From: Bacteroidota bacterium | Lineage (GTDB): Bacteria; Bacteroidota; Bacteroidia; Bacteroidales; F082 | DNA: 64,000 nucleotides | Direction: 5' to 3' | Assembly (NCBI GenBank): GCA_002686705.1 | Contig: NYYH01000077.1 | Coordinates: 6,992-70,991, forward strand | In this document: positions 54,452 through 63,928 of the stretch, one piece after another | Layout of the letters: every line of letters begins with the position of its first letter | How positions within the stretch are numbered: position 1 is the stretch's first letter | Notes under the pieces: generated by a model | Databases searched by the model: none | What the model was told of the DNA's origin: nothing | Seen by the model: only the letters and a program-made list of their open reading frames with translations | Made by a program: the position numbers and the translations under genes

Positions 54452-56956
54452 TATTTTCAAGTGTAAAGTAGGAGTGAAAGGAATAGCTTCAGTAAGAATA
54501 TTGATGCCATTTGTTTGATTTCCGGGTATTTTTTCAAAACTAGAATACTTTAGATTTTTTGTATTTAATACATTTAATATTGAAAAACCTATTTCACCAT
54601 TCACTTTACGATTAAGAAACTTGTAAATTAATGACACATCTAATCGGCTGTATATTGAATTATTGCTTTGTGTAGAGTTAGAATTGTCTGGAAATCCTGA
54701 TCCAAAAACATAATTTGTGGAAAAGAAAATAGGATCGAAATTTAACATTGCTGCTAGTTTTAATTCATGGAGCTGATCGTGAGGAGCCCTCCTAGTATCT
54801 TCTTTCTTGAAGTAGCTAAAATGCTCAAGTGTTCGACTTATGGAATAAGCAATCCATGCAGAATGTTTTAACACATCTTTTTTTATCAGTATATCAATAC
54901 CATAACTCTCTGCTTTGCCATGGAATATATCCTGAATATTTGCATTTATACGATTAATATATCTGGTTAATCCGGTAGTATTTTTATAATAACCCTCAAT
55001 ACTAAATGTGAAATCATTATTATGAAATGATGTACCAAGTACATAATGTGTTGCATTCAATACTGGAACCTCATCATTATCAGCAATAACCCACATATAT
55101 CTGTAATTACCATACTCATCAACAATTGTGCTTAATGAAACAAACTGACTATAAAGTCCAAATGCTACATTTATTTTCCAGTTTTTATGTGGCTCAATGG
55201 ATGCTGAAACTCTTGGTTCAAAATATACTTTTTTTAAGATTGGCGCATAATTTAACCTGAAACCGACTTTTAGATTAATATTCTTACGTATTGAAATATT
55301 ATCCTGCGAATAGATACTTATCCTACCTGAAGATTCATAATGTTTTGCAGTTAAGGCGTTAAAAGAATATTCCACAAGCTTAACTTCATTGTTATATAAG
55401 TTAATACCACTTTCGAGTGAATGAATACGATTAATTGTAATTATGTTGCTGTATTCCAGGCATAACTCTCCCAGCTTACTGTGAATCGTATCGTCAGCAA
55501 GGTATTCTGTATTATTTGATAGTGGAAATACTTGTTTGAAATCATTCTGATAAAATGAGTTTAATCCGGAATAACTTAGTCTGAAGTTATTTGTATTTCC
55601 ATTTTTTAATGTGTTACCATAATATATCGACCCACCAAATTGAGTGGTTTCTTCACTGGTTTTCTTGTCAAGTATACTCTTAACTAAGGTATCATCAATT
55701 GAATACGAAAAATTATCAAAGCCACCATGAAGACTAATATAGAAAAGATCGTTGTTGTTAAATGTTGTTGAGTATTTTATGTTGAGGTCCCTAAATCTAT
55801 AATCAGGTATTATAGTTATATCAACATCATTTGTCGTATCAGCATCATTATTGCGTTTAACCAATGATGTCATATCAGACGGATTATACAGATTATAATA
55901 CGTATGCCTGTATGCAATAATTAATGAACCTTTTTTAAAGATAGGAATTTCTACCATCCCATTTAACGTCATATTGTTTAAGCTAACTGTAAATGATGGC
56001 GATACCGTGTTTCCGTTTTTCCCGACTATATTTACTATTCCTCCAACCCGTTCTCCAAACAGTGCATCATACCCACCTTTATGAATTTCAATGTCCTTCG
56101 CTAAAAAAGGATTAAATGCACTGATATTATCATTGAAATTTTTTAGGCCGTAAACAGTATATCCATCAAACATAACTTTACTTTGACCAGCATAACTTCC
56201 CCAAATAATCAGTTCACTGGTTTGTTCGCCAGAGGCGAGTATTCCTGGCATAAGTCGAATAAGGTTTAGTACTGAATTATCACCATAACCTGGTAAAAAA
56301 TGTGCAATCTTATGGTTTAGTTTCATTAATCCTGGCTGAACACCTATTTGTGTTGATTTCTCAACTTTACTCCCAACTATAACTACCTCAGATAATCCTA
56401 TACTTGATGGAATCAGGGCAAAATCATGAAAACGATTTGTTGATACTAATGTGTCAAGAACATAGTAACCCAGATAAGAAACTTGAACATGAATTAAACT
56501 ATCCTCTGATGGAAATATAGTTGAAAAGCCTCCTTTGAGGTCAGTAACTGATGGCCAACCGTTAATGATCACATGGGAATACGGTAGAGCCTCATTGCTA
56601 ATTTTATCTGACACACGGCCTGATATATATAGCTTTGTTCTGGTTTTTTTTACCTCAACTATTTCAGGATAAATAACCCAAACACCATCAATTAATTCGT
56701 AATTAAAAGGTAACCCGGTTAGCAATCCACCAAGAGCTTTTTCTATTGTAGGATATGTATATTTTTTAGTAATTAGAAAAAGTGAAAGGCTTTTATCATC
56801 AAACGAAATATTTATATCATCAGAATCAATGATACCTATTAGGACTTTATTTAGGGGTGTTTGGTATGCTTCAATTCGTACTTCTTGTGCTGAAGAAATG
56901 AAAAACGACAAAAGAATAACTATAGGTACTAAAGAATTTTTTAAAACACTTTTCAA
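54443..56956 (-). CDS. FecA-like TonB receptor with N-terminal STN domain
   Basis: The 837-residue receptor has a signal peptide (to SSAQ), a secretin/TonB N-terminal signalling domain (about 25-85, ISFDDKSLSLFLITKKYTYP), a carboxypeptidase-regulatory-like domain (about 110-190, ISGRVSDKISNEALPYSHV), the plug (GDNSVLNLIRLMPGI, GERVGGIVNIVGKNG) and the barrel. The STN domain signals to FecR when ligand binds. It starts at TTG 56956, overlapping the FecR stop (TTGA), so the two are translationally coupled. The ligand is unknown; no SusD partner is present. Confidence 0.9.
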   Translation of the reverse strand: MKSVLKNSLVPIVILLSFFISSAQEVRIEAYQTPLNKVLIGIIDSDDINISFDDKSLSLFLITKKYTYPTIEKALGGLLTGLPFNYELIDGVWVIYPEIVEVKKTRTKLYISGRVSDKISNEALPYSHVIINGWPSVTDLKGGFSTIFPSEDSLIHVQVSYLGYYVLDTLVSTNRFHDFALIPSSIGLSEVVIVGSKVEKSTQIGVQPGLMKLNHKIAHFLPGYGDNSVLNLIRLMPGILASGEQTSELIIWGSYAGQSKVMFDGYTVYGLKNFNDNISAFNPFLAKDIEIHKGGYDALFGERVGGIVNIVGKNGNTVSPSFTVSLNNMTLNGMVEIPIFKKGSLIIAYRHTYYNLYNPSDMTSLVKRNNDADTTNDVDITIIPDYRFRDLNIKYSTTFNNNDLFYISLHGGFDNFSYSIDDTLVKSILDKKTSEETTQFGGSIYYGNTLKNGNTNNFRLSYSGLNSFYQNDFKQVFPLSNNTEYLADDTIHSKLGELCLEYSNIITINRIHSLESGINLYNNEVKLVEYSFNALTAKHYESSGRISIYSQDNISIRKNINLKVGFRLNYAPILKKVYFEPRVSASIEPHKNWKINVAFGLYSQFVSLSTIVDEYGNYRYMWVIADNDEVPVLNATHYVLGTSFHNNDFTFSIEGYYKNTTGLTRYINRINANIQDIFHGKAESYGIDILIKKDVLKHSAWIAYSISRTLEHFSYFKKEDTRRAPHDQLHELKLAAMLNFDPIFFSTNYVFGSGFPDNSNSTQSNNSIYSRLDVSLIYKFLNRKVNGEIGFSILNVLNTKNLKYSSFEKIPGNQTNGINILTEAIPFTPTLHLKISM

Positions 56957-57828
56957 TTTTTAATTATATGGTAGTTCGTATCTGACAATGCAATAAAAGT
57001 GAGGCCATATGGTTTACAAAGTAAGACAAGCGCCTCTTCAGCTGTTTTTTGTTTTGAAAAGAACCCGGTATAATCGTAGTTTAATGAAATACTTGAAGTA
57101 ATCTTAATGTTATAATATTTTTCAATCTCTTGTATTACATTAATAAGAGGAACGGATTTGAAAACGAACATATTGTTTTTATCCTTGAGTATTTCATTTT
57201 TCGCATCATACTTTGAAACCTTTATCTCTCCATTGTAAATAACTTCAGCGGTATAGTTAGGATTCAGTACTACTGAATTTTGACTTAGTGAAATTACCTT
57301 AACCATACCGGTAAAGCATGTTACTTTGTATGCATATTCTCGTGCATAAACATTGAAGGTAGTCCCCAGGACAACTGTTCTGCCGTATGCTGAAGCCACG
57401 ATGAAATCCTCTCCTTTCTCAACATCAAAGAATGCTTCACCTGTTAAGTTTACTTTCCTGGAGAAATTCCACCAAAGTGGAAAATATGTTATAGATGAGT
57501 TTGATTTTAAAGTAACTGCGGATCCATCTGGTAGTTTCACAGTAAGCTGCTCTCCATCAGGGCAATAGTTTGAATTACTATAGAATCGAAGCAACAATAC
57601 AGTGCCTAGTAATAACACTATACTAGCTGCAATACCATAAAAAAGACGAGTGCTTAATGAAGTGCCTGTTCTTAATTTTAAGCTTTCGTTTTGATTCAAC
57701 TCAATTTCTGAATTGATTTCGCTCCAAATATCTTCTTTAGTCTTACTATACTTGGGTTGAACTACAGAAAAGAATTCCTTTTCAGAGAAATTCTCATTAT
57801 TTGTATTATGATCTTTTTTGTGATCCAT
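56953..57828 (-). CDS. FecR-family anti-sigma factor
   Basis: The 291-residue protein spans the inner membrane once (about 66-86, YGIAASIVLLLGTVLLLRFY). The short cytoplasmic N-terminus would bind the sigma factor. The periplasmic part has the FecR domain (GEQLTVKLPDGSAVTLKSNS, LTGEAFFDVEKGEDFIV) and a C-terminal DUF4974-type domain (FKSVPLINVIQEIEKYYNIK). It transmits the signal from the receptor. It starts one base after the sigma stop. Confidence 0.94.
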   Translation of the reverse strand: MDHKKDHNTNNENFSEKEFFSVVQPKYSKTKEDIWSEINSEIELNQNESLKLRTGTSLSTRLFYGIAASIVLLLGTVLLLRFYSNSNYCPDGEQLTVKLPDGSAVTLKSNSSITYFPLWWNFSRKVNLTGEAFFDVEKGEDFIVASAYGRTVVLGTTFNVYAREYAYKVTCFTGMVKVISLSQNSVVLNPNYTAEVIYNGEIKVSKYDAKNEILKDKNNMFVFKSVPLINVIQEIEKYYNIKITSSISLNYDYTGFFSKQKTAEEALVLLCKPYGLTFIALSDTNYHIIKN

Positions 57829-57829
57829 A

Positions 57830-58318
57830 CTAGTAATTAAGCTCCATTTTTAAAAATGCAAGTGCATATTTCATCCTTTTCTCAATAGCTTTTATGCTAA
57901 TTCCAATAGATTCTGCAATTTCATGATATTTCAAATTCTCAATTCTGCTCATCAAAAATACTACTCTCTGTTTTTCGGGCAATCTCACTAGAGCTGATTC
58001 ATATTGATTCTTAAGTTCTTTAAACTGCAAAAGATCTTCTGGCGATTGTCTAGCTGCTTCTATTTTTAAATTCAAATGAAAGTTCATTATCACTTTTTGC
58101 CTTCTATGAGTACTTATAAACAAATCGTTGGCAATTTTAAAGATTAATGCTTTAATATTTTTGTTTTCGTGAAAATGTAATTGCTTTTCCCATATTTTCA
58201 TGAATGTATCTTGAGCAATATCAGTGGCAAGGTCACCATCACCCGATCGATAATAAATGTAGTTTCGTACAGCATCAAAATGATTGTCAAAAATATCTTT
58301 AAAAAGCTCCCGTGTCAA
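57830..58318 (-). CDS. ECF RNA polymerase sigma-70 factor
   Basis: The 162-residue sigma factor has region 2 (YIYYRSGDGDLATDIAQDTF, KIWEKQ) and region 4 (LPEKQRVVFLMSRIENLKYH, EIAESIGISIKAIEKRM) without the intervening region 3. It heads the sigma/FecR/receptor operon and probably activates it. The start appears to be TTG 58318. The products form one regulatory chain from surface receptor to RNA polymerase. Confidence 0.94.
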   Translation of the reverse strand: MTRELFKDIFDNHFDAVRNYIYYRSGDGDLATDIAQDTFMKIWEKQLHFHENKNIKALIFKIANDLFISTHRRQKVIMNFHLNLKIEAARQSPEDLLQFKELKNQYESALVRLPEKQRVVFLMSRIENLKYHEIAESIGISIKAIEKRMKYALAFLKMELNY

Positions 58319-58373
58319 TGAAATGGATTTTGTGATTAGAGTAAGAACACTACATATTTTCCTTTTTAGAATT

Positions 58374-58424
58374 AAAAAAATGAGGTTGTCTTAAAAGAGG
58401 TTCTACTACTTTTAAGACAACTTC
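58374..58424 (-). terminator. Strong terminator of the lipoprotein gene
   Basis: A 13-bp perfect stem (GTTGTCTTAAAAG at 58385-58397, CTTTTAAGACAAC at 58409-58421), extendable to 16 bp with one G-T pair, has an 11-base loop. On the minus strand it is followed by a run of seven Ts. It isolates the lipoprotein gene from the sigma operon downstream. Confidence 0.92.
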
Positions 58425-58455
58425 AAAGTTAGTTTCGCTAATCAAATAACTTATA

Positions 58456-59289
58456 TTAGTGTAGAAAAATTGTGTACGTAATTCCATTAACAAGTACCGT
58501 TGCAATATTGTCACATTCACCTGACCCGAAATCAAGAATTCTAAGAGGCAGCCCTTCTGGTTTAATCTCCATTGTTCCTGAAACAATCCACTTGCAGTTA
58601 AGTTCAACACGTAGCGGACTAACTATTTCACGTTCCCAAGTTTGTCCGTTTGGCCTAATTCCATCTGCTGTACCTGTAATAAGATAAACATCATCCCAGT
58701 GAGGAAAGGTAAAGGCTCCATGTATCCACTCTCTAACTCTGGATGAATTCCAACTAAGAGTACCACCATTGTCAGCCTTATAAATTACACCAACAACTTC
58801 AATATTATAGTGCAGTTTGTTGTTTGCGTTTAACCCCATGTTTCTAATAATCTTTGTTCCGTCAACATGATTGTCATTTACATGGTAATTATCGAAACCA
58901 TAAGTGATTACTGTACCTGGCCAACGATACCTACCGGTAAATGTAACAATGATCTTGCCTCTACGTTTTTTGCCATCTAGGCACAAACAGTTTTCCTCAC
59001 CAAAGTCGATAGTTAATTCACGGGGGGTAACTGTTGTGTCAAGGGTAACTGTAGCACATCCGCTAAGGAATAGGTTTGATGTGTTACCCGATTTTAATCC
59101 ACCACTTCCGTTGTCGTATGCCTCATCAACAATGTTTGTGGCATCGGAATAAATTCCTTCTGCAAATGCATCATCAGCTGATGCTGATGTGTTGTCGGCT
59201 ATTTGTTGCTCATCTTTTTTGCATGAGGTTGAAAGTGAAACAATCCCAAAGATCATAAGCAATGCGATAATTAAATTTAATTTTTTCAT
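58456..59289 (-). CDS. Lipoprotein of unknown function
   Basis: The 277-residue protein has a lipobox ending LSTSC (Cys 23) followed by an acidic, serine/alanine-rich linker. The body is rich in beta strands: ATVTLDTTVTPRELTIDFG, then a conserved-looking RRGKIIVTFTGRYRWPGTVI, and ends VLVNGITYTIFLH. It contains the paired cysteines CLCLDG. I recognise no named domain. It lies immediately upstream of the sigma operon but is separated from it by a strong terminator, so a link is only suggestive. Confidence 0.7.
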   Translation of the reverse strand: MKKLNLIIALLMIFGIVSLSTSCKKDEQQIADNTSASADDAFAEGIYSDATNIVDEAYDNGSGGLKSGNTSNLFLSGCATVTLDTTVTPRELTIDFGEENCLCLDGKKRRGKIIVTFTGRYRWPGTVITYGFDNYHVNDNHVDGTKIIRNMGLNANNKLHYNIEVVGVIYKADNGGTLSWNSSRVREWIHGAFTFPHWDDVYLITGTADGIRPNGQTWEREIVSPLRVELNCKWIVSGTMEIKPEGLPLRILDFGSGECDNIATVLVNGITYTIFLH

Positions 59290-59430
59290 GATATAAGTTT
59301 TAATTAAAATTGTGTTTTACACTTCAATACCGCATTAAAACACTTTTACCCTACCTCGAATATTGTTTTTTTTATAAGTACTGTTCAAATTAGTTTACGA
59401 AAACGACATTAGATAATAATTTCCATTTCA

Positions 59431-61860
59431 TTATTTTAAATTAACTCTCGTAATTCCTGTTCCCCCCATTTCGATGGGTGCATCTCCAAAATTTTTAATT
59501 TCTTCGAGATTTTGTAAATATTGACGAATAATATCACGTAAAATTCCGTAACCTTTTCCGTGAAGTATACTAACTTCTCTCATATTAAGCAGTATGGCTT
59601 CATCAATATACTTTTTCAACATTAAAAGCGCTTCATCAGCACGTTTACCACGTAAGTCTAATGTCAGTTTAAAATTAACAGCTTTTTTGTTAATATCATC
59701 TACATTAAAACTATGACCTTTTCTTTTAGCTGGTCTTTGTTTTGGAGCCTTCGATTTAACTAGCTTTGAAACTGTAATTTTAAGTTTTATATCATTAACG
59801 TTCAATAAGGCAACATTCCCATCTATATTTATTACTTCACCAACGATATCCGTATCCCTTATTTTCACATAATCATTTGCTTTAATTTGCAGTTCTTGAA
59901 TTGCCTCAGGCTTTGCCAAACTGACTTTGGTTTTTTTATTTACTGCTTTCTTTATTGCAGAAGCCTGCTTAGGAACATCTTTTAGCTCATCTTTTTTTGT
60001 ATAAAGTTCTTTTCGTATTTCACGGGTTTTCACTTTGTCGGCACCCGCTTCTTTAATGTCACGAATTGTTTTTTCAACAGCTTTATTAGATTCTTCAATT
60101 ATCAATAATGCTTTTTCATTTGCATCCTTTATCAATTGTTTTTTCGACTTTTCCAGGTTATTAATCAAGTCAGTATATTTTTCAATCATCCGACTTAGAT
60201 AGGCATCTGCAGCATTAGCTTTTTCTTGTTGTTTACTGATTTTGATTTTGTCAATTTCCATTTGCTGAAGTTGCTGGTCAAAGCGAACATGCTTGCCACC
60301 GCTTTTCTTTTTCGCCTTATTAAGAACGTTGGCAGGGAAACCAATTTTTTTGGCAATTTCAAAGGCAAAGGAGCTGCCTGGTTTTCCTATTTGTAATTTG
60401 TACATGGGTTGCATTTCTTTCGAATCGAATAACATTGCCCCGTTAACCAGACCATTCATTCTTTCTGCAGCTACCTTTAAGTTTGTGTAGTGAGTTGTAA
60501 TCAATCCAAAGGTAAGTCTGTTATTAAGTTGTTCGAGCGTGGCTTCAGCAATTGATCCTCCTAATTGTGGTTCGGTACCGGTTCCAAACTCATCAATTAG
60601 GACGAGAGTTCTATTATTAGCATTTCGAAGGAAGTATTTCATATTTAGAAGATGCGAGCTATAAGTACTCAAATCATTCTCAATCGATTGTTCATCACCA
60701 ATATCGATGAAAATATTATCGAACAAACGAAAAACGCTATCTGGTGATGCACTGACAAGAATCCCGCACTGTAGCATATACTGTAATATTCCAACAGTTT
60801 TTAAACAAATTGATTTGCCACCTGCATTAGGCCCGGATATTATTAATATCCTGTTTTCATCAGTAAGTTCAAGGTCTAGTGGAATAACGGTTTTCTTTTG
60901 TTCCTTATGTGAAAGAAACAATAGTGGGTGAAATGCTTCCCTAATACCTACAGGTTTGTTGTTAGTAATAATTGGTTGTTTTGCTGCTATTTTTATCGAA
61001 AACAATGCTTTTGCACGAATAAAATCAATTAATCCAAGGAAACGGTAGGCATCAATAAGATCAGAGATGTTTGGCCTTAGATTATCAGTGAAGCTTAACA
61101 ATATTTTTGTGATCTCTCTGCGTTCTTCACTTTCCAGTTCCTTAATTTCATTGTTAATTTCGAATGACATAGAAGCTTCAACAAAAACAGTTTGACCCGT
61201 TGATGACTCATCATGGATAATGCCTCCAATTGATCTTTTATTGGCCGCTTTCAAAGGGATTACAGATCGTCCGTTGCGAATTGTTATCTCTGTATTGTCG
61301 GGTATCCATCCCGATTTTTTTGCCTTCTCAAAAGCCTTCTTTGTTTCTCTAAATGCTTTCCGTTGTTTACTGGTAATACTTTGTCTTATTGTTTTCAATT
61401 TGTCAGATGCGCTATCTCTTATTTCACCTTTCTTGTCAATTATTTTTTGCGCTTCATGTAGCAATTCTTCTGGCAAATAAACCAGATCAACAAGTTTCTT
61501 TAATTCAGGGAATGCTTCTTTATCCGTTTCATTAAAGTAGTTAAGTATTTCTTGTAGTGTAAATAGCGATGCAACTAAGTTAAAAAGTACTTCCTGCTCA
61601 ATAAAGCTTCCAGGGGTTTTTAATTGTTGAATATCCTCCCGTAAATCTATAAAATCATTTGTTGGGAATGCCTTGCCAATTGCAAGTAAATCCACAAACT
61701 CACTGGATTGATCCAGTAATTTTTTAATTGCTACAATATTGGATGAAAAATGAATCTTCTCAACAAAATGTTGTCCAATTGTACTTATACATAACTGACT
61801 AATATGTTTCTTTATCTGTCTGAAACCAATTTTTTGCTCATAGCTAGCAGGGTAGATCAT
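59431..61860 (-). CDS. mutS2: MutS2 ATPase/endonuclease
   Basis: The 809-residue protein has the MutS core helices, Walker A ISGPNAGGKSICLKTVG near residue 340, Walker B TLVLIDEFGTGTEP, and STYSSHLLNMKYFL. A long coiled coil (about 530-660, rich in K and E) precedes the C-terminal Smr nuclease domain (LDLRGKRADEALLMLKKYID, ILHGKGYGILRDII). It lacks mismatch-recognition domain I of MutS. MutS2 suppresses recombination and in some bacteria rescues collided ribosomes. Confidence 0.96.
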   Translation of the reverse strand: MIYPASYEQKIGFRQIKKHISQLCISTIGQHFVEKIHFSSNIVAIKKLLDQSSEFVDLLAIGKAFPTNDFIDLREDIQQLKTPGSFIEQEVLFNLVASLFTLQEILNYFNETDKEAFPELKKLVDLVYLPEELLHEAQKIIDKKGEIRDSASDKLKTIRQSITSKQRKAFRETKKAFEKAKKSGWIPDNTEITIRNGRSVIPLKAANKRSIGGIIHDESSTGQTVFVEASMSFEINNEIKELESEERREITKILLSFTDNLRPNISDLIDAYRFLGLIDFIRAKALFSIKIAAKQPIITNNKPVGIREAFHPLLFLSHKEQKKTVIPLDLELTDENRILIISGPNAGGKSICLKTVGILQYMLQCGILVSASPDSVFRLFDNIFIDIGDEQSIENDLSTYSSHLLNMKYFLRNANNRTLVLIDEFGTGTEPQLGGSIAEATLEQLNNRLTFGLITTHYTNLKVAAERMNGLVNGAMLFDSKEMQPMYKLQIGKPGSSFAFEIAKKIGFPANVLNKAKKKSGGKHVRFDQQLQQMEIDKIKISKQQEKANAADAYLSRMIEKYTDLINNLEKSKKQLIKDANEKALLIIEESNKAVEKTIRDIKEAGADKVKTREIRKELYTKKDELKDVPKQASAIKKAVNKKTKVSLAKPEAIQELQIKANDYVKIRDTDIVGEVINIDGNVALLNVNDIKLKITVSKLVKSKAPKQRPAKRKGHSFNVDDINKKAVNFKLTLDLRGKRADEALLMLKKYIDEAILLNMREVSILHGKGYGILRDIIRQYLQNLEEIKNFGDAPIEMGGTGITRVNLK

Positions 61861-61865
61861 GCTGA

Positions 61866-61899
61866 CAAAGGTAGGGAAAGGAAGGTTTGGTTCGGCAAA
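61866..61899 (-). promoter_or_regulatory. Promoter of mutS2
   Basis: On the minus strand TTTG (CAAA at 61896-61899) is followed after 22 bases by TACCTTTG (CAAAGGTA at 61866-61873), close to consensus though slightly long in spacing. The box lies 5 bases from the start codon, so the transcript would be nearly leaderless or the real start internal. Confidence 0.45.
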
Positions 61900-61966
61900 G
61901 TGGGTTTCAGGTTAAATTATTGTGTAATTATCTCTGAAGTATATTAATACGCAATATTCAAATATT

Positions 61967-62146
61967 CTATCCATTAACTTCTTTAAGTATTTCTTCAATA
62001 TCATCATGACAGCTACCACAAACAGTCCCTGCTTCTGTTTCATCTCCAACTTCATCGATAGTTAATAAACCACCAGATTTGATAGCTGCAACTATCTCTC
62101 CTTTTGTTATTTGCATGCAGTTGCAAATTATTTCATTGTTATCCAT
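61967..62146 (-). CDS. BFD-like [2Fe-2S] protein (59 aa)
   Basis: A short minus-strand frame from ATG at 62146 to TAG encodes 59 residues: MDNNEIICNCMQITKGEIVA at the start and AGTVCGSCHDDIEEILKEV near the end. The four cysteines in CxC and CxxC pairs match the BFD-like [2Fe-2S]-binding domain of bacterioferritin-associated ferredoxin and NirB/NasC-type proteins. It follows the flavin reductase gene by 59 bases on the same strand, so the reductase probably donates electrons to it, perhaps for iron release from ferritin. Confidence 0.9.
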   Translation of the reverse strand: MDNNEIICNCMQITKGEIVAAIKSGGLLTIDEVGDETEAGTVCGSCHDDIEEILKEVNG

Positions 62147-62205
62147 ATTGTGTTGTAGAAAGGAATTGTGCTGTCTAAGCTAAATAAGAATAAGTTAATT
62201 GGTAA

Positions 62206-63015
62206 TCAAAATTCCTCAGCATGTATTTCTCCTGGGCTTTTCTTTTTATGGTCTTTAAATCCGTCTTTATAAAGCAACTCTTTCATTCCTTCTACCATTT
62301 TCGGATTACCGCACAAGAACACTTCGGTATTTTTTGGTGTGGGTTTAACACCTAGAGTATTTTCAGCTATGCCCGATTTCCATATTTCATCAATAAAACG
62401 TGTGTCTCCATTCCATCCCACTGGTTCTTTATTGGGTTCAGTGATTGTTGGATGATAATGAAAACTGTTAAATATGCTTGCTAGTAATTTTAATTCTGAC
62501 GAATAGCCAAGGTCCCAACTATTAGCTGCACCATGAATGACCAATATCTTACCAGTTCGTTTCAAAGCATTCGAACGCAACATGCTCATATAAGGAGCCA
62601 CTCCTGTACCGGTGGCTATTAATATTACGTTTTTGTCATTATCTATTTGATCAAGAGTAAACATACCCACAGCTTTTTTACCCAACCATATCTTATCACC
62701 AATGTACAACTCAAAAATTCTAGGTGTTAATTGCCCGGAATTAACTAAAGTTATATAAAACTCTATTGAATCTTCAGTTGATGAAGACGCAATTGAATAA
62801 GCACGTCTAATTAGTTTGTCGGATTTTGGTGGTTCAAATTCGTCGGTAGCTTCGGCACAACGAGATGCATAAGGAGGTAAACCAAGTGCAACAAATTGAC
62901 CGGCCTCAAATTCCGGAAATTTCCATCCTTCGGGTTTAACTTTAATTATTTTCATAATCGGCGATACTTGTACCGATTGTGTAACAACAGAATTTAATTG
63001 ATCTTCGAGGGTCAT
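62206..63015 (-). CDS. Ferredoxin/flavodoxin-NADP reductase
   Basis: The 269-residue flavoenzyme has the FAD-binding motif LIRRAYSIASSS and the NADP-binding motifs VILIATGTGVAPYMSML and EVFLCGNPKMVEGMKELL, as in bacterial Fpr. It moves electrons between NADPH and small iron-sulfur or flavin proteins in the cytoplasm. The downstream BFD-like gene is a natural acceptor. A short insertion (YASRCAEATDEFEPPKSDK) near residue 55 is longer than in E. coli Fpr. Confidence 0.93.
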   Translation of the reverse strand: MTLEDQLNSVVTQSVQVSPIMKIIKVKPEGWKFPEFEAGQFVALGLPPYASRCAEATDEFEPPKSDKLIRRAYSIASSSTEDSIEFYITLVNSGQLTPRIFELYIGDKIWLGKKAVGMFTLDQIDNDKNVILIATGTGVAPYMSMLRSNALKRTGKILVIHGAANSWDLGYSSELKLLASIFNSFHYHPTITEPNKEPVGWNGDTRFIDEIWKSGIAENTLGVKPTPKNTEVFLCGNPKMVEGMKELLYKDGFKDHKKKSPGEIHAEEF

Positions 63016-63125
63016 ATTACATCAATATTTTTAAGATGTAAAAATACGAATATTGATAATGATAAAGATGAAATAGATATTATTTAATATAAACCTGAAT
63101 TGGTTTTCAAGGTATAGTTTAACGG

Positions 63126-63845
63126 TTAAAAATTGAATCCAAAAGTTACGTTAAAACCGTGCATTGGGACTTTAGTAGCGTTCATTTGAGGGTTTATTTC
63201 AGGATTCAAAGGATCTTCCCAGGATTCCAAGTCAGGTCTCAATGGGTCAAAGTACATGCCATCATTGTTTTTCAATTTTAACCCACCAAAATCATATTCA
63301 AATCCCAGATACATAACAGCTAAATCTACATTTATCCCAACAGAATACATAAGCTGGGCATAACCATAATATACATCAAGCCCATTATCAAAATCCTGAT
63401 GGTTTAAATAAGTTGCACCTACCCATACTGGGTTTAACTTTACAAATACATCAAAGGCAAGTGCTTTAGTAGGGGCATATGTAAAAGAAGGTCCAATTTT
63501 TGATCCTACAAAAAAGTTGTAAAGGTTTTTACTTCCCGACAAATTAAATATCTGAGTTTTAAAAGAGACGAAATCAACGTTTATACCAAATCTCATGTTA
63601 TCTCCAACATTGATTCCATTTAGCATAAATATTGCACCAATTTCAAAAATACCACCAATCCTGGATTCCGCTCCTAATGAATCTTTTAATGCGTTTGCAT
63701 TTTTATATCCGTAATATGTCCAAGTTGGGTAAGACAGACCTCCTCTGATATAGAATTTTTTATTTAAATCACCTGATTCGGATACTTGGGAGAAAGCAGA
63801 CACAGAGATAATTAATGCTAAGATAAGGGCGATTATTGTTTTCAT
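63126..63845 (-). CDS. Outer-membrane beta-barrel protein
   Basis: The 239-residue protein starts with a signal peptide (IIALILALIISVSAFSQ) and continues as amphipathic strands with periodic glycine and aromatic residues (FYIRGGLSYPTWTYYGY, MRFGINVDFVSFKTQIF, GFNVTFGFNF at the end). It is a small barrel of the OmpW/porin-like kind with no known ligand. It is probably transcribed with the reductase gene downstream, from which it is separated by 110 bases. Confidence 0.7.
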   Translation of the reverse strand: MKTIIALILALIISVSAFSQVSESGDLNKKFYIRGGLSYPTWTYYGYKNANALKDSLGAESRIGGIFEIGAIFMLNGINVGDNMRFGINVDFVSFKTQIFNLSGSKNLYNFFVGSKIGPSFTYAPTKALAFDVFVKLNPVWVGATYLNHQDFDNGLDVYYGYAQLMYSVGINVDLAVMYLGFEYDFGGLKLKNNDGMYFDPLRPDLESWEDPLNPEINPQMNATKVPMHGFNVTFGFNF

Positions 63846-63928
63846 TTAATTAATTTTGAGCTTACGTAGTGAGTAAGATAGGAGGATTAAAAAGATATCC
63901 AACTATTTTCTTGAAGTTACCCCATTTT

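Noticed and set aside
58384..58424. The 16-bp inverted repeat as an operator for the ECF sigma operon
   Set aside because: It has a T-run on the correct side just after the lipoprotein stop, so a terminator explains it better.
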